From positions 62,001 through 126,000 of the forward strand of contig JAKPPB010000020.1 in assembly GCA_029547605.1 (NCBI GenBank): 64,000 nucleotides of DNA, read 5' to 3'. Positions 8,493 to 16,703 of this stretch are shown in pieces; the first letter of the stretch is position 1; each line of letters opens with the position of its first letter. The position numbers were made by a program, and so were the translations under genes. A model generated the notes under the pieces. That model ran no database searches, was not told the origin of the DNA, and saw only the letters and a program-made list of their open reading frames with translations. The DNA comes from Methanobacteriota archaeon (GTDB lineage: Archaea > Halobacteriota > Methanomicrobia > Methanomicrobiales > Methanospirillaceae).

Positions 8493-8957
8493 ACAGGCAA
8501 AGCGCAGGGCATGGCGAAACGGGGAAGTGAAGGGGCCCTGCATCCTGCGAAACATACGAAATAATCACTCTTTTCCAACCAGGGAAACCATATGAAGGCC
8601 TGGCCGCCCCCGGGATTGTCACTTCCCAACCTCCGAAAAAAGCGCGCGCTTTTTCTGAAAAAACCCGAGGGAAAAAGCTCAAATTGACGGCTTTTTTCCC
8701 GCACTGTGCGGGAAATTTTTTCCACATTCTGAATGCACTGCATTGCAAAATATTCCAAATACCCTTTATTTTCTGATTAGAGGCCAATTATAACCTAAAA
8801 CCAACACACCGATCATCTGCACAGGAGATAAATACAGGAAGACTGCCACATTCACACTGAACGTACTCTGTACGGTCAAACATCTCTCCATGAGAGGTGC
8901 GTGTGGAATTACACCGGTATCGCAAAGAGAACACGAGAATACCATGAGGCGATAATA
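8493..8957. other. long regulatory gap upstream of frhADGB
   Basis: These 465 bases contain no convincing gene. They hold two terminator-like hairpins (see 8636-8720), then AT-rich DNA with TATA-like elements 'caattataacc' (8785-8794) and 'gataaatac' (near 8827). A transcript from the first would have a leader of about 140 bases before the frhA start. Short ATG-initiated frames here are not supported. Confidence 0.5.
8636..8720 (+). terminator. tandem terminator hairpins after mptA
   Basis: A perfect palindrome of A5, then GCGCGCGC, then T5 (8637-8654) is followed by a six-pair hairpin with stem CCCGCA/TGCGGG and a three-base loop (8698-8712), leading into a T6 tract (about 8716-8721). Both have the form of U-tailed terminators and would insulate frh from mptA. 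Confidence 0.55.
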
Positions 8958-10325
8958 TTGTCGAAAATTGTAGAGATCTCTCCAACCACGAGGCATGAGG
9001 GGCACTCAAAGCTCGTCCTGAAGGTGGACGATGCGGGTATCGTCGAGCGTGGTGACTGGCTCTCTATCACCCCCGTCAGGGGCGTAGAGAAGCTGGCCAT
9101 CGGGAAGACGATGGACCAGGTCCCGAAGATCGCATCCCGCGTGTGTGGTATCTGCCCGATCGCCCACACTCTTGCCGGAATCGAGTCGATGGAAGGCTCA
9201 ATACGCTGCGAGATCCCAAAAGATGCAAAACTCCTTCGCATCATCCTCCAGTGTGCTAACCGGCTTCACAGTATCGCGCTGCATAACATCCTGATCCTTC
9301 CCGACTTCTACCTGCCCGGGACCGACACCAAGATCAATCCCTTTTCCCCACAGGAGCCAGTCAGATCCGTTGCCAAGCGTATCCAGAGGCTTCGCGAGAT
9401 CGGCCAGACCATTGGCCAGATTGCGGGTGGAGAGGCAGTACATCCAAGCAACCCCAGGGTAGGAGGCATGTACAAAGCCTGTACCCAGCAGGCAAAGACG
9501 AAGATGTACGACCTTGCAAAGGAAGGTCTTGTCCTCGCCCACGAGCAGATGGACCTGATGCTCGCTATCATCAACAACATGAAGAAACGCGACTGGGTCG
9601 AGGTTGGGGGAAAACAGATCCCGCTCCCGAAGACTCTCGGGTATCATAACCAGGGCTACATGGCAGCCCACCCCGTCTATGCAAGCTCGAACCTCGATGA
9701 GTGCCCTGGATGGGACCCCAAGCGCTGGACCGATGTCCGCCCGTGGGACTGGTACATGGGCGAAGGAGAGGTCAGCCTTGCAGACCCAAGCTATCCAATC
9801 GGTGGAACCTCGCCGGTAGGGACAAAGGTCAACCCCCAGATGGAAGCCTGCACCGGTGTGCCGCTGTATGACGGTGCTCCCGTCGAGGTCGGTCCTCGTG
9901 CCCGTCTTGTCACCTTCAAGAACTTTGACGAGAAGGGGACATGGGGGCAACATATCGCCAGGCAGCTGGAGTATACCGACTCTTTATATGCCATGATCAA
10001 TGCACTTGACGAATACAACCCGAATGGAAAGGTACTTGCCGACCACATCCCTCAGGGTGACGGGTCACTCGGGTGGGCTGCGAACGAGGCGCCTCGCGGG
10101 TGCGATGTCCATCTGGCGAAAGTCAAGGATGGCAGGGTCCTCTACTACGAGATGCTCGTGCCCACCACCTGGAACTTCCCCACCTGCAGCCGCGCACTCA
10201 CCGGAGCTCCCTGGCAGGTGGCCGAGATGGTTGTCCGTGGCTATGACCCATGTGTGTCATGTGCCACTCACATGATCGTGGTCGACGAAGACAAGAGGAT
10301 AGTCGCCCAGAAACTCATCCAGTGA
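8958..10325 (+). CDS. frhA: coenzyme F420-reducing [NiFe]-hydrogenase, subunit alpha
   Basis: A 455-residue large subunit of the F420-reducing hydrogenase, which holds the NiFe centre and oxidises H2. The N-terminal nickel motif is 'RVCGICPIAHT' (Cys63, Cys66). The C-terminal motif is 'DPCVSCATH' (Cys432, Cys435, His438). The 17 residues after His438 would be removed by the FrhD protease once nickel is in place. All ligands are Cys, so this is not a selenoprotein. The frame is open upstream with an ATG-less extension, but family similarity begins with 'SKIVEISPTTRHEG'. The TTG at 8958 has GAGG eight bases before it, so I chose it. Confidence 0.96.
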   Translation: MSKIVEISPTTRHEGHSKLVLKVDDAGIVERGDWLSITPVRGVEKLAIGKTMDQVPKIASRVCGICPIAHTLAGIESMEGSIRCEIPKDAKLLRIILQCANRLHSIALHNILILPDFYLPGTDTKINPFSPQEPVRSVAKRIQRLREIGQTIGQIAGGEAVHPSNPRVGGMYKACTQQAKTKMYDLAKEGLVLAHEQMDLMLAIINNMKKRDWVEVGGKQIPLPKTLGYHNQGYMAAHPVYASSNLDECPGWDPKRWTDVRPWDWYMGEGEVSLADPSYPIGGTSPVGTKVNPQMEACTGVPLYDGAPVEVGPRARLVTFKNFDEKGTWGQHIARQLEYTDSLYAMINALDEYNPNGKVLADHIPQGDGSLGWAANEAPRGCDVHLAKVKDGRVLYYEMLVPTTWNFPTCSRALTGAPWQVAEMVVRGYDPCVSCATHMIVVDEDKRIVAQKLIQ

Positions 10326-10335
10326 GATCTCTCGC

Positions 10336-10872
10336 ATGCTGTATCCCGAGATTGTGATTGCAGGGTGTGGAAATCCTCTCTTTGCGGATGACGGATTCGG
10401 TCCTGCCGTAGTGGAAGCTCTCTCCCACATCACACTTCCCGACAATGTCAAAGCCGAAGATGCGGGCCTCGGTGGTCCGCATTTCATCTTTACTCTTCTT
10501 GATCCTGAGAAGACCCGAAAATTGATCATTGTCGATATTGCAGATTTCGGGGGAGAACCTGGAGAACTGAGAACATTCAGAGTCGAAGATCTTCCTCCTG
10601 GAAGTTACCGTGACGCCCATTCCTGGGACCTTACCGAGCCACTTCACAGGTTGAAAGATTCCATTGATATCACCATCATCGGATGTCAGCCAAAGCGAGT
10701 GAGTGCCCCTGAATTTGAGATAGGGCTCACTGATGAGATTCAACAAGCGATACCCAGGGCTGTACGTGAAGTGCTCGCCCTGATCGGAGTGGATTATGGG
10801 ACTACTCTCGAGAATCTTCGGAACGAAGAGCGCCAGTTCGGAACCGAAGGCAAAGCCTGCGGTGAAATCTGA
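10336..10872 (+). CDS. frhD: F420-hydrogenase maturation protease
   Basis: A 178-residue HycI/HoxM-type endopeptidase that trims the C-terminus of FrhA after nickel insertion. The N-terminal signature 'IAGCGNPLFADDGFGPAVVEAL' holds the conserved Glu/Asp nickel-sensing residues, and 'IVDIADFGGEPGELRTF' and 'AHSWDLTEPL' follow. It sits in the standard A-D-G-B order, ten bases after frhA. The last ~75 bases overlap a possible longer frhG start (see frhG). Confidence 0.93.
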   Translation: MLYPEIVIAGCGNPLFADDGFGPAVVEALSHITLPDNVKAEDAGLGGPHFIFTLLDPEKTRKLIIVDIADFGGEPGELRTFRVEDLPPGSYRDAHSWDLTEPLHRLKDSIDITIIGCQPKRVSAPEFEIGLTDEIQQAIPRAVREVLALIGVDYGTTLENLRNEERQFGTEGKACGEI

Positions 10873-10915
10873 CGTGGAGAAAAAGGCTGAAACGATTAAA
10901 AAGGAGGAAAAGCCT

Positions 10916-11677
10916 GTGGCAGACAAGATTACAGTTGGCCACGTGCACATGAGCGGATGCACGGGCTGTCTGGTATCCTTAGCAGACAACTATGGTGGAT
11001 TGTTAACCATACTTGACAAATACGCCGACCTTGTCTATGGCCTGACCCTCGCCGATGTGCGGCACATCCCTAAAATGGACGTGGCACTCGTCGAGGGGTC
11101 AGTGTGTATCCAGGACAAGTTGTCAGTACATGAGATCAAAGAGGCCCGCGAAAAAGCGGCAGTAGTGGTTGCAGTGGGCGGCTGTGCGTGTTATGGCAAC
11201 ATTACCCGCTTCGGCCGTGGTGGCCAGCCAAACCAGCCCCAGCACGAGTCCTATCTCCCGATAGGAGACCTGATCAAGGTAGATGTCTATATCCCCGGGT
11301 GCGCACCCACCCCGCAGCTGATCAGGAACGTCTGCGTGATGGCGTACCTGCTCCTCAAGGGCAACAAAGACCAGCAGGAGCTGGCCAAGAAATACCTGAC
11401 CCCGCTGATGCAACTCGCAGACCGCGGGACAGAGGCCTGCGGCTGCGACCTGATGTATGACGTGGTCAACCAGGGCCTCTGCATGGGATGCGGATCGTGC
11501 GCCGCGGCATGCCCTGTCAGGGCAATCACCCACGAATACGGGAAGCCCAACGTGAACCGGGAGATGTGCATCAAGTGCGGTGCCTGCTATGCCCAGTGTC
11601 CGAGGAGCTTCTTCAACTTTGATGTGATCCCCGAATTCGAGGGCATCATGGATGCCATTGATGCGGCACTCAAATGA
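10916..11677 (+). CDS. frhG: coenzyme F420-reducing hydrogenase, subunit gamma
   Basis: The electron-transfer small subunit with three [4Fe-4S] clusters. The proximal-cluster motif 'SGCTGCLVSL' (Cys15, Cys18) and 'GGCACYGNITRFG' are followed by 'PGCAPTPQLI'. Two ferredoxin-type motifs near the C-terminus are 'CMGCGSCAAACPV' and 'CIKCGACYAQCPR'. I chose the GTG at 10916 (253 residues) because AAGGAGGAAAA stands eight bases before it and the family homology begins there. An ATG at 10796 in the same frame would add 40 residues, a short hydrophobic start followed by a Lys/Glu/Pro-rich stretch, overlapping frhD by 77 bases; it has a weaker GGAG six bases upstream. Confidence 0.9.
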   Translation: MADKITVGHVHMSGCTGCLVSLADNYGGLLTILDKYADLVYGLTLADVRHIPKMDVALVEGSVCIQDKLSVHEIKEAREKAAVVVAVGGCACYGNITRFGRGGQPNQPQHESYLPIGDLIKVDVYIPGCAPTPQLIRNVCVMAYLLLKGNKDQQELAKKYLTPLMQLADRGTEACGCDLMYDVVNQGLCMGCGSCAAACPVRAITHEYGKPNVNREMCIKCGACYAQCPRSFFNFDVIPEFEGIMDAIDAALK

Positions 11678-11687
11678 GGTGAGAGAG

Positions 11688-12566
11688 ATGGCAGGAGAAC
11701 TCGGAAAATACAAACTCTGTGTTTCGGCACGCAGCGCTGACAAGGCCATCCTGAAGAAGGCACAGGACGGGGGTATTGTCACCCAGCTCTTCAAGTTCGC
11801 ACTTGAAGAGGGTATCATCGACGGCGCCATTGTTGCAGGACCAGGCGACGAGCCCTGGAGGCCCCGCCCGTTCATCGCCACCACCGTCGAGGAGCTGATG
11901 AGCTCGAGCGGCACCAAGTACAACATCAGCCCCCAGGTGTCATGGATCAAGGAGGCAACCCGCAGTTACGGTCTCGACAAGATCGGCATCGTGGGGACCC
12001 CCTGCCAGATGCAGGCGGTCAGGAAGGGCCAGCTCTACCCCGTCGGGCTGCGGGACGTTCCCGACAAGATCAAGCTCGCTATCGGCATCTTCTGCATGGA
12101 GAACTTCTCGTACCAGAGCGTAAAGCAGCTCGTCGAGGACCATGCGGCAATGAAGATGGAAGCGGTCAAGAAGATGGAGATCGGCAAGGGCAAGTTCTGG
12201 GTCTACGGGCAGCGCGGACAGGTCGTCCAACTCCCCCTCAAGGTGACCCACAAGTACGAACAGCCCGGCTGCCATGTCTGCCTTGACTACGTGGCAAACC
12301 TCGCGGACGTCTCGACCGGATCCGTCGGAAGCCCCGACGGCTGGAGCACAGTCTTTGTCCGGACCCGCAATGGCGACGACATCTGGTCGAAGGCAATCGC
12401 GGCAGGATGCTTCGAGACGAAGCCCATCGAGCAGGTGAAACCCGGCCTCGAACTCGTGACCAAACTTGCGACCGAAAAGATCACCAAGAACCAGAAGACT
12501 GTCGAGGAGAGGGCCAAGTTCGGCGTGAACAAGGGCCTGCGGAACCCCTACCTGGGACCGAAATAA
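11688..12566 (+). CDS. frhB: coenzyme F420-reducing hydrogenase, subunit beta
   Basis: A 292-residue FrhB/FdhB-family flavoprotein carrying FAD and one [4Fe-4S] cluster, the site where F420 is reduced. Recognisable segments are 'AQDGGIVTQLFKFALEEGIIDGAIV', 'SSSGTKYNISP', 'GIVGTPCQMQAVRK' and the Cys-rich stretch 'YEQPGCHVCLDYVANLADVSTGSVG'. The start ATG at 11688 follows GGTGAGAG. An upstream in-frame start would overlap frhG and adds residues that do not look conserved. It is the last gene of the operon, with a T-rich end behind it. Confidence 0.95.
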   Translation: MAGELGKYKLCVSARSADKAILKKAQDGGIVTQLFKFALEEGIIDGAIVAGPGDEPWRPRPFIATTVEELMSSSGTKYNISPQVSWIKEATRSYGLDKIGIVGTPCQMQAVRKGQLYPVGLRDVPDKIKLAIGIFCMENFSYQSVKQLVEDHAAMKMEAVKKMEIGKGKFWVYGQRGQVVQLPLKVTHKYEQPGCHVCLDYVANLADVSTGSVGSPDGWSTVFVRTRNGDDIWSKAIAAGCFETKPIEQVKPGLELVTKLATEKITKNQKTVEERAKFGVNKGLRNPYLGPK

Positions 12567-12600
12567 TTTATTTTTTCTTCCTCTGTACGGTTCTTTTTAA
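12567..12600 (+). terminator. T-rich terminator after frhB
   Basis: Directly after the frhB stop the sequence reads 'aatttattttttcttcc', then a second 'ttctttttaacc'. Such oligo-T tracts are the usual archaeal termination signal. Confidence 0.5.
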
Positions 12601-13039
12601 CCGGCTGTATTAATTATCGTTCATCTCATTCAGGCTATTGTGAGCGCAAATCCTCAATCACGATGGTATCTCCCGGGCTTGACCACACAAAGAGAGAGAC
12701 CAAAAATCATGCGCAACTATGATTGCGGAAACTTTGATATGTTCCAGATACCCCTGCCCGCAGGTAATCGCGTACAGGGTGATGCGGCAGGGGAAAAGGG
12801 CATCTTGACCGGGGGATCCAAAGAGTTGGGATTCTCCCCCTCCCGTCATTTATAAAACAAATACCCGACATTGCCCACATAGGATATCGCATATTGGAGG
12901 AGGATGCCTCTCCCGCCTAACTGAAAACAACGGTACTCAGATCTCGCTGAATTTCCCAAATCACTTCAAACGGATTCGCAGTCATCGGAAAGGGTTTATC
13001 GGGAGGCGTCCATACGTTCTCTTACCAGAGGTAATTGTA
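12601..13039. other. intergenic region downstream of the frh operon
   Basis: About 440 bases with no supported gene. Short frames on both strands (for example near 12640-12850) lack ribosome sites and known motifs. The last ~60 bases hold a likely promoter (AT-rich 'gggtttatcg' near 12990) and the ribosome site of the inhibitor gene. Confidence 0.4.
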
Positions 13040-13678
13040 ATGATCATGTCAAGATACCATGTTCTGATTCTCGGTGCAGCACTGCTCTGCCTCCTGGCCG
13101 TATTCATGGCCGGGTGCACCCAGCCGCCGGCAGGAAACGGGAGTCCGACTCCTACACCCACCGCACCGGTTGCAGCTGCACAGTCGTTTGATGAGAAGAG
13201 TGATGGGAAACAGGTGACTGCGTCCCTTGGCTCCACGTTCTCGCTCCAGCTCGCCGAGAACCCCACTACAGGCTACTCGTGGAACCTCTCTCATTCCACC
13301 GGGCTCAGGCTGATCAAGGATGAATTCCTCCCGCCGTCCACGCAACTGGTGGGGGCAGGTGGAACCCACCTGTGGGTATTCGAAGCTGCAGAGAAGGGAA
13401 ACCAGTCTGTGCACGGAGAATACCGGCGGCCCTGGATCCCTGCGGGAACGGTGGTGTTCCAGGACCTTGAGGGAGGGTTTTACGGCATTGCCGGTGACGA
13501 TGGCAGTGACTATCTCCCGCTCAACCTTGACGCACAATACAGGATCGACGGCCTCAGGGTCGCCTTCGAATCAGAGCCGGCGGGTGACGTCGCCACCATC
13601 TACATGTGGGGAACACCTGTGAACCTTACCTACATTGAGGCCCCCCAAACCTATGACCTCCATGTCATGGTGACCTGA
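13040..13678 (+). CDS. chagasin-type (I42) cysteine-protease inhibitor, predicted lipoprotein
   Basis: A 212-residue secreted protein. Residues ~5-24 are a hydrophobic signal segment ending in 'AVFMAGC', a lipobox-like site, then a Pro/Thr-rich linker. All three chagasin loops are present: 'NPTTGYSW' (about residue 75), 'GAGGTHLWVF' (about 111) and 'RRPW' (about 132). In this family these loops plug the active site of papain-type proteases. The ~75 residues after RRPW are an extension beyond the ~110-residue chagasin core and are unassigned. GAGGT stands eight bases before the ATG. No papain-like protease is seen in this window. Confidence 0.85.
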   Translation: MIMSRYHVLILGAALLCLLAVFMAGCTQPPAGNGSPTPTPTAPVAAAQSFDEKSDGKQVTASLGSTFSLQLAENPTTGYSWNLSHSTGLRLIKDEFLPPSTQLVGAGGTHLWVFEAAEKGNQSVHGEYRRPWIPAGTVVFQDLEGGFYGIAGDDGSDYLPLNLDAQYRIDGLRVAFESEPAGDVATIYMWGTPVNLTYIEAPQTYDLHVMVT

Positions 13679-13772
13679 TCCGGCCAACCCATCTCGCTTT
13701 TTCCATTCCTGGGGTCAGGCAGGAGGCCGATGGCCAATCCCCTCCTTCCGCCTCCGTGTGCCGGCCATTGGA

Positions 13773-14288
13773 CTATTCTCCCCCCTGGATAAGCCCAAGG
13801 AGCGCGGGAAGCGTCCTGGCCCATGCGCGGACCAGATCGGCGTCGCAAAAGTCCCCTCCGGGAATGCCCGCAAGAGACAGGATCGCACGGTCGGCCGGGC
13901 TTACCCGTTCAGGGTCCACCTTTCCCGGGAAGAAGGCCGCGTCGCGGGGTGCAATGAAGAGGCTGATGTCCGAAAGCGCTGCCTCTCCCGCCTGCAGGGA
14001 GGGCCGAGTCAGCTCTTTCAACGAATACCCGACAGAGAAGACTGCCACGGGCATCCTTCCCAGTGGAATCCTCTCCCTCGATACCAGTTCACGGGCTTCG
14101 GCGAGCCACTTGCCCATGTAGAGTGCACTCCCAATCACTGCCGCATCGTACGCTGCCGGATGTAGTTCTTTTCCTGCCGGCAGGCAGTCTGCGATAAACC
14201 CCGCGCCCCGAAGTTCGTCTGCGATCCACCCGGCAATCTCCCGTGTTGACCCGTAGCGGCTGGCATAACAGACCAGGACCGATCGCAT
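13773..14288 (-). CDS. flavodoxin-domain protein (HemG-like)
   Basis: A 171-residue flavodoxin. The phosphate-binding loop of FMN is 'YASRYGSTREIA' at residues ~8-19, and 'AVIGSALYMGKW' (about 52-63) is the segment found in HemG/menaquinone-dependent protoporphyrinogen oxidase relatives. In methanogens such proteins are generally electron carriers or oxidoreductases of unknown partner. The frame is open 15 codons further upstream, but GGAGG lies five bases before the ATG at 14288 and homology starts there. It is divergent from the DUF2124 gene. Confidence 0.82.
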   Translation of the reverse strand: MRSVLVCYASRYGSTREIAGWIADELRGAGFIADCLPAGKELHPAAYDAAVIGSALYMGKWLAEARELVSRERIPLGRMPVAVFSVGYSLKELTRPSLQAGEAALSDISLFIAPRDAAFFPGKVDPERVSPADRAILSLAGIPGGDFCDADLVRAWARTLPALLGLIQGGE

Positions 14289-14388
14289 CCTTCCCTCCTG
14301 CCCACCTGCCGCCGCGACTCCCCCGCCTGACATGTCTCTCTCCTCCCTTCCTTGTTGTGTGCCGGGAGTGCCCCCCCCAGCTCACTCA

Positions 14389-14438
14389 GTACCTATATAT
14401 TCATATGCACTGCGAATGTTATTCATTCTCATAGGAGG
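14389..14438 (+). promoter_or_regulatory. promoter and ribosome site of the DUF2124 gene
   Basis: A TATA-like 'acctatatattc' lies at about 14390-14401. A strong GGAGG (14434-14438) stands eight bases before the ATG at 14447, which decides between that start and the out-of-frame ATG at 14443. Confidence 0.5.
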
Positions 14439-14446
14439 AGAAATGC

Positions 14447-14929
14447 ATGAAGCAGAAAGAAGTGTTTCAGGGAGTCCCGGGAATGCTCCGCCCATTCAAG
14501 GAGTTCATCGAGAAGAAGGGCATGAAGGCCGGCGACCAGGTGGTGTATTACGGGTGCCCGGGGACATGCACCCCATTCGTCGAACTCCTGGGCTTTGCGG
14601 TACGGAGCCTCGAACTTTCACAGGTCTTCGTTCCTTACGTTGACGAATCCAAGGCTCAGAAACTCGCGCTCGTTCCTGACATCGGGATGCAGGCAAAAGG
14701 TGCGGCGAAGATCGCAAATCCGGCAGCGGTGGTGGTCATGGGAGGCCTCTCGATGCCGAATGTCCCCGTCACCGTGGACCAGGTGAAATCAGCAATCACA
14801 AAGTACCCGGATGCTGCAACCATCGGGATCTGTTTTATGAACATGTTCGAAAAGGCAGGATGGCTCAAGTCCATCGAATTCGACCTCCTGATCGACGCCT
14901 CGATCGACCCGGTCAACGTGTGGAGGTAA
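14447..14929 (+). CDS. DUF2124 family protein
   Basis: A 160-residue soluble protein that I place in DUF2124 (COG4017), a family limited mainly to methanogens and of unknown function. It has a conserved 'YYGCPGTCTPF' near residue 34, with two closely spaced cysteines. 'AAVVVMGGLSMPNVPV' (about residue 86) and 'IGICFMNMFEKAGW' also suggest a Rossmann-like alpha/beta fold. There is no signal peptide or membrane segment. It stands alone with its own promoter and a strong ribosome site. Confidence 0.75.
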   Translation: MKQKEVFQGVPGMLRPFKEFIEKKGMKAGDQVVYYGCPGTCTPFVELLGFAVRSLELSQVFVPYVDESKAQKLALVPDIGMQAKGAAKIANPAAVVVMGGLSMPNVPVTVDQVKSAITKYPDAATIGICFMNMFEKAGWLKSIEFDLLIDASIDPVNVWR

Positions 14930-15002
14930 AGAAGGGCGGGATGGATTTTTCTCCCTCCAAACGCCGGCACCCTGTAACGATCCGCCACGGGAAGGACTCT
15001 TT

Positions 15003-15491
15003 CTACAAATCCCGCACCAGGGTCTCGACAAACGCAACGAGCGCAGGCATCGCCCGGGCGCGCTCACTTGCGCAGATCTCATACACCTGGGAATTTTCAA
15101 ACGCGGCACGGAGTGTCCCGGGACATGCACCGGCAAGGTCGCACTTGTTCAGCATGACTGCAAGGGGGATATTCTTCTTTGCGAGGGTGTCGTAGAGGTT
15201 CATTGTAAACTCGTCGGCTGCAACACTGCAGTCGACGAGGAGGATCGCGGCGTCCATCCCCCGTGAGATGATCTCCCTCACAAACTCGAACCTCTCCTGT
15301 CCCGGTGTCCCGAAGAGGTGGACCTGCAAGGAGTGGATCTCCACCCTGCCATAGTCGAGTGCCACGGTGGTATCGCCCTCGTTGGTGTGCGCCTCGACAT
15401 GTCGTGCGTCAGGGTCTACTGCCTGGATGAACGACGACTTTCCGGCATTGTATGCCCCGAAGACCACGATCTTCAGCTTTCCTCCTGCCAT
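15003..15491 (-). CDS. small Ras/MglA-like GTPase
   Basis: A 162-residue single-domain GTPase. G1 is 'GAYNAGKSSF' (residues ~12-21), a Thr of switch I lies in 'NEGDTTVALDYG', G3 is 'FGTPGQERF' (about 60-68) and G4 is 'LNKCDLAG' (about 113). The G3 form with Gln after Gly matches Ras/Arf and the prokaryotic COG2229/MglA-type group. No Roadblock/LC7 partner gene is next to it, though such GTPases usually have one. It converges with the DUF2124 gene. Confidence 0.85.
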   Translation of the reverse strand: MAGGKLKIVVFGAYNAGKSSFIQAVDPDARHVEAHTNEGDTTVALDYGRVEIHSLQVHLFGTPGQERFEFVREIISRGMDAAILLVDCSVAADEFTMNLYDTLAKKNIPLAVMLNKCDLAGACPGTLRAAFENSQVYEICASERARAMPALVAFVETLVRDL

Positions 15492-15708
15492 TCAGGGGAT
15501 CTATTCACCCCCTGGTTTTTTACCGTTTCTATGTGGATCCCCGCAATCGTGGGAGAAGCGAAAAACCCGCAAGAGAAGCATCACATCAACGATCACTCTT
15601 CAGGGATACCCCGCACCCGATGACATTGCGCATCTATAGGGGGGCATTCCCGGTGAGCTGGTCCAGAACATCCTTCTGCCTTCACGATCAAATACTGATG
15701 AGAGAGTC

Positions 15709-16188
15709 ATGACTGGAAAGAACGAGCCACTCCCAGGAACCCGCGTGACCATGGAGACAACCCATGGCACCATTGAGATAGAGCTATTCGAAGACATGCC
15801 CGTGACCGCGGGGAACTTTGCATCCCTTGTCAAGAAGGGATTTTATGACGGGATTATATTCCACCGGGTCATCAACGGGTTCATGATACAGGGAGGCGAC
15901 CCTACGGGAACCGGCAGGGGCGGCCCCGGGTATACCATACGGGACGAGTTCAGGGCCGGGAGGAAGAATGACAGGGGCACACTTTCGATGGCAAACGCCG
16001 GGCCCAATACAGGAGGGAGCCAGTTCTTCATCAACCTCGTCAACAACCACTACCTTGACGGGAAGCATCCAGTATTCGGCCGTGTGACTGCCGGGATGGA
16101 CGTGGTGGACAGGATCGCGAGCGTAAAGACCGACCGGAACGACCGCCCCCTCCAGCCCGTCACCATCATACGGGCAACCTTATTATGA
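15709..16188 (+). CDS. cyclophilin-type peptidyl-prolyl cis-trans isomerase
   Basis: A 159-residue cytoplasmic cyclophilin that speeds rotation of Xaa-Pro bonds during folding. The catalytic Arg lies in '[17 protein letters not shown]' (about residue 53). The binding-pocket segments '[17 protein letters not shown]' (about 92-108) and '[18 protein letters not shown]' follow. It has the short bacterial/archaeal form without a signal peptide. Confidence 0.95.
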   Translation: MTGKNEPLPGTRVTMETTHGTIEIELFEDMPVTAGNFASLVKKGFYDGIIFHRVINGFMIQGGDPTGTGRGGPGYTIRDEFRAGRKNDRGTLSMANAGPNTGGSQFFINLVNNHYLDGKHPVFGRVTAGMDVVDRIASVKTDRNDRPLQPVTIIRATLL

Positions 16189-16703
16189 GGACTCCCGCGA
16201 TTGCATGCGGGTTTACATTCCTCGATTTTTTAGCTCTTCGCTGTTTTGTATAGGGAGACTGGATTGAGCTGAATCTCTGCGATACCTACTCATATAGGGG
16301 AACGCCTCAGGGGTGCCCCCTCAAAGCCTGGGATATCCATCCCAGGGAAGAATCGTGAAGAGAGGGTTTTTCGCTTTCTGGTGTTGGTAGGATTGGTGAA
16401 CCGGATACATTTTGTGGGGGCTATCCGCCCCCACACCCCCACATGCGATGCACGCCGCCGCCCCCGAAGGACGCCCCGGCGGCGGTTCGGTAACTGAATT
16501 AACATGCAGACAACAATCTCGATTCAGTCTCCCCACACAAAACAACAGGCAGGCGAAGAGAGAGAAAACCCACAACGAATGCCGGGGGCATCAGGACACT
16601 CCATACCAGGGAGCACAGCGCCACAAATCCCGTTGAGGAATCAACCTCACCAGGAGAGATGCAGGAAAGAGAGAGAATCGGGGTGGGTGGAAAAAAGGTA
16701 AGT
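16189..16703. other. intergenic region with three GC-rich hairpins
   Basis: Convergent gap of 515 bases between cyclophilin and EF-2. No gene is supported. Three inverted repeats lie close together: 16327-16346 (seven pairs, CCTGGGA/TCCCAGG), 16414-16434 (GTGGGGG/CCCCCAC around a seven-base loop) and 16455-16485 (CCGCCGCC/GGCGGCGG). They may be a REP-like repeat or 3'-end structures. A T-run on the minus strand just after the EF-2 stop (about 16691-16696) could terminate that operon. Confidence 0.5.

Noticed and set aside
12640-12855. Frame of 71 codons downstream of frhB
   Set aside because: No ribosome site, low-complexity composition and no family resemblance.
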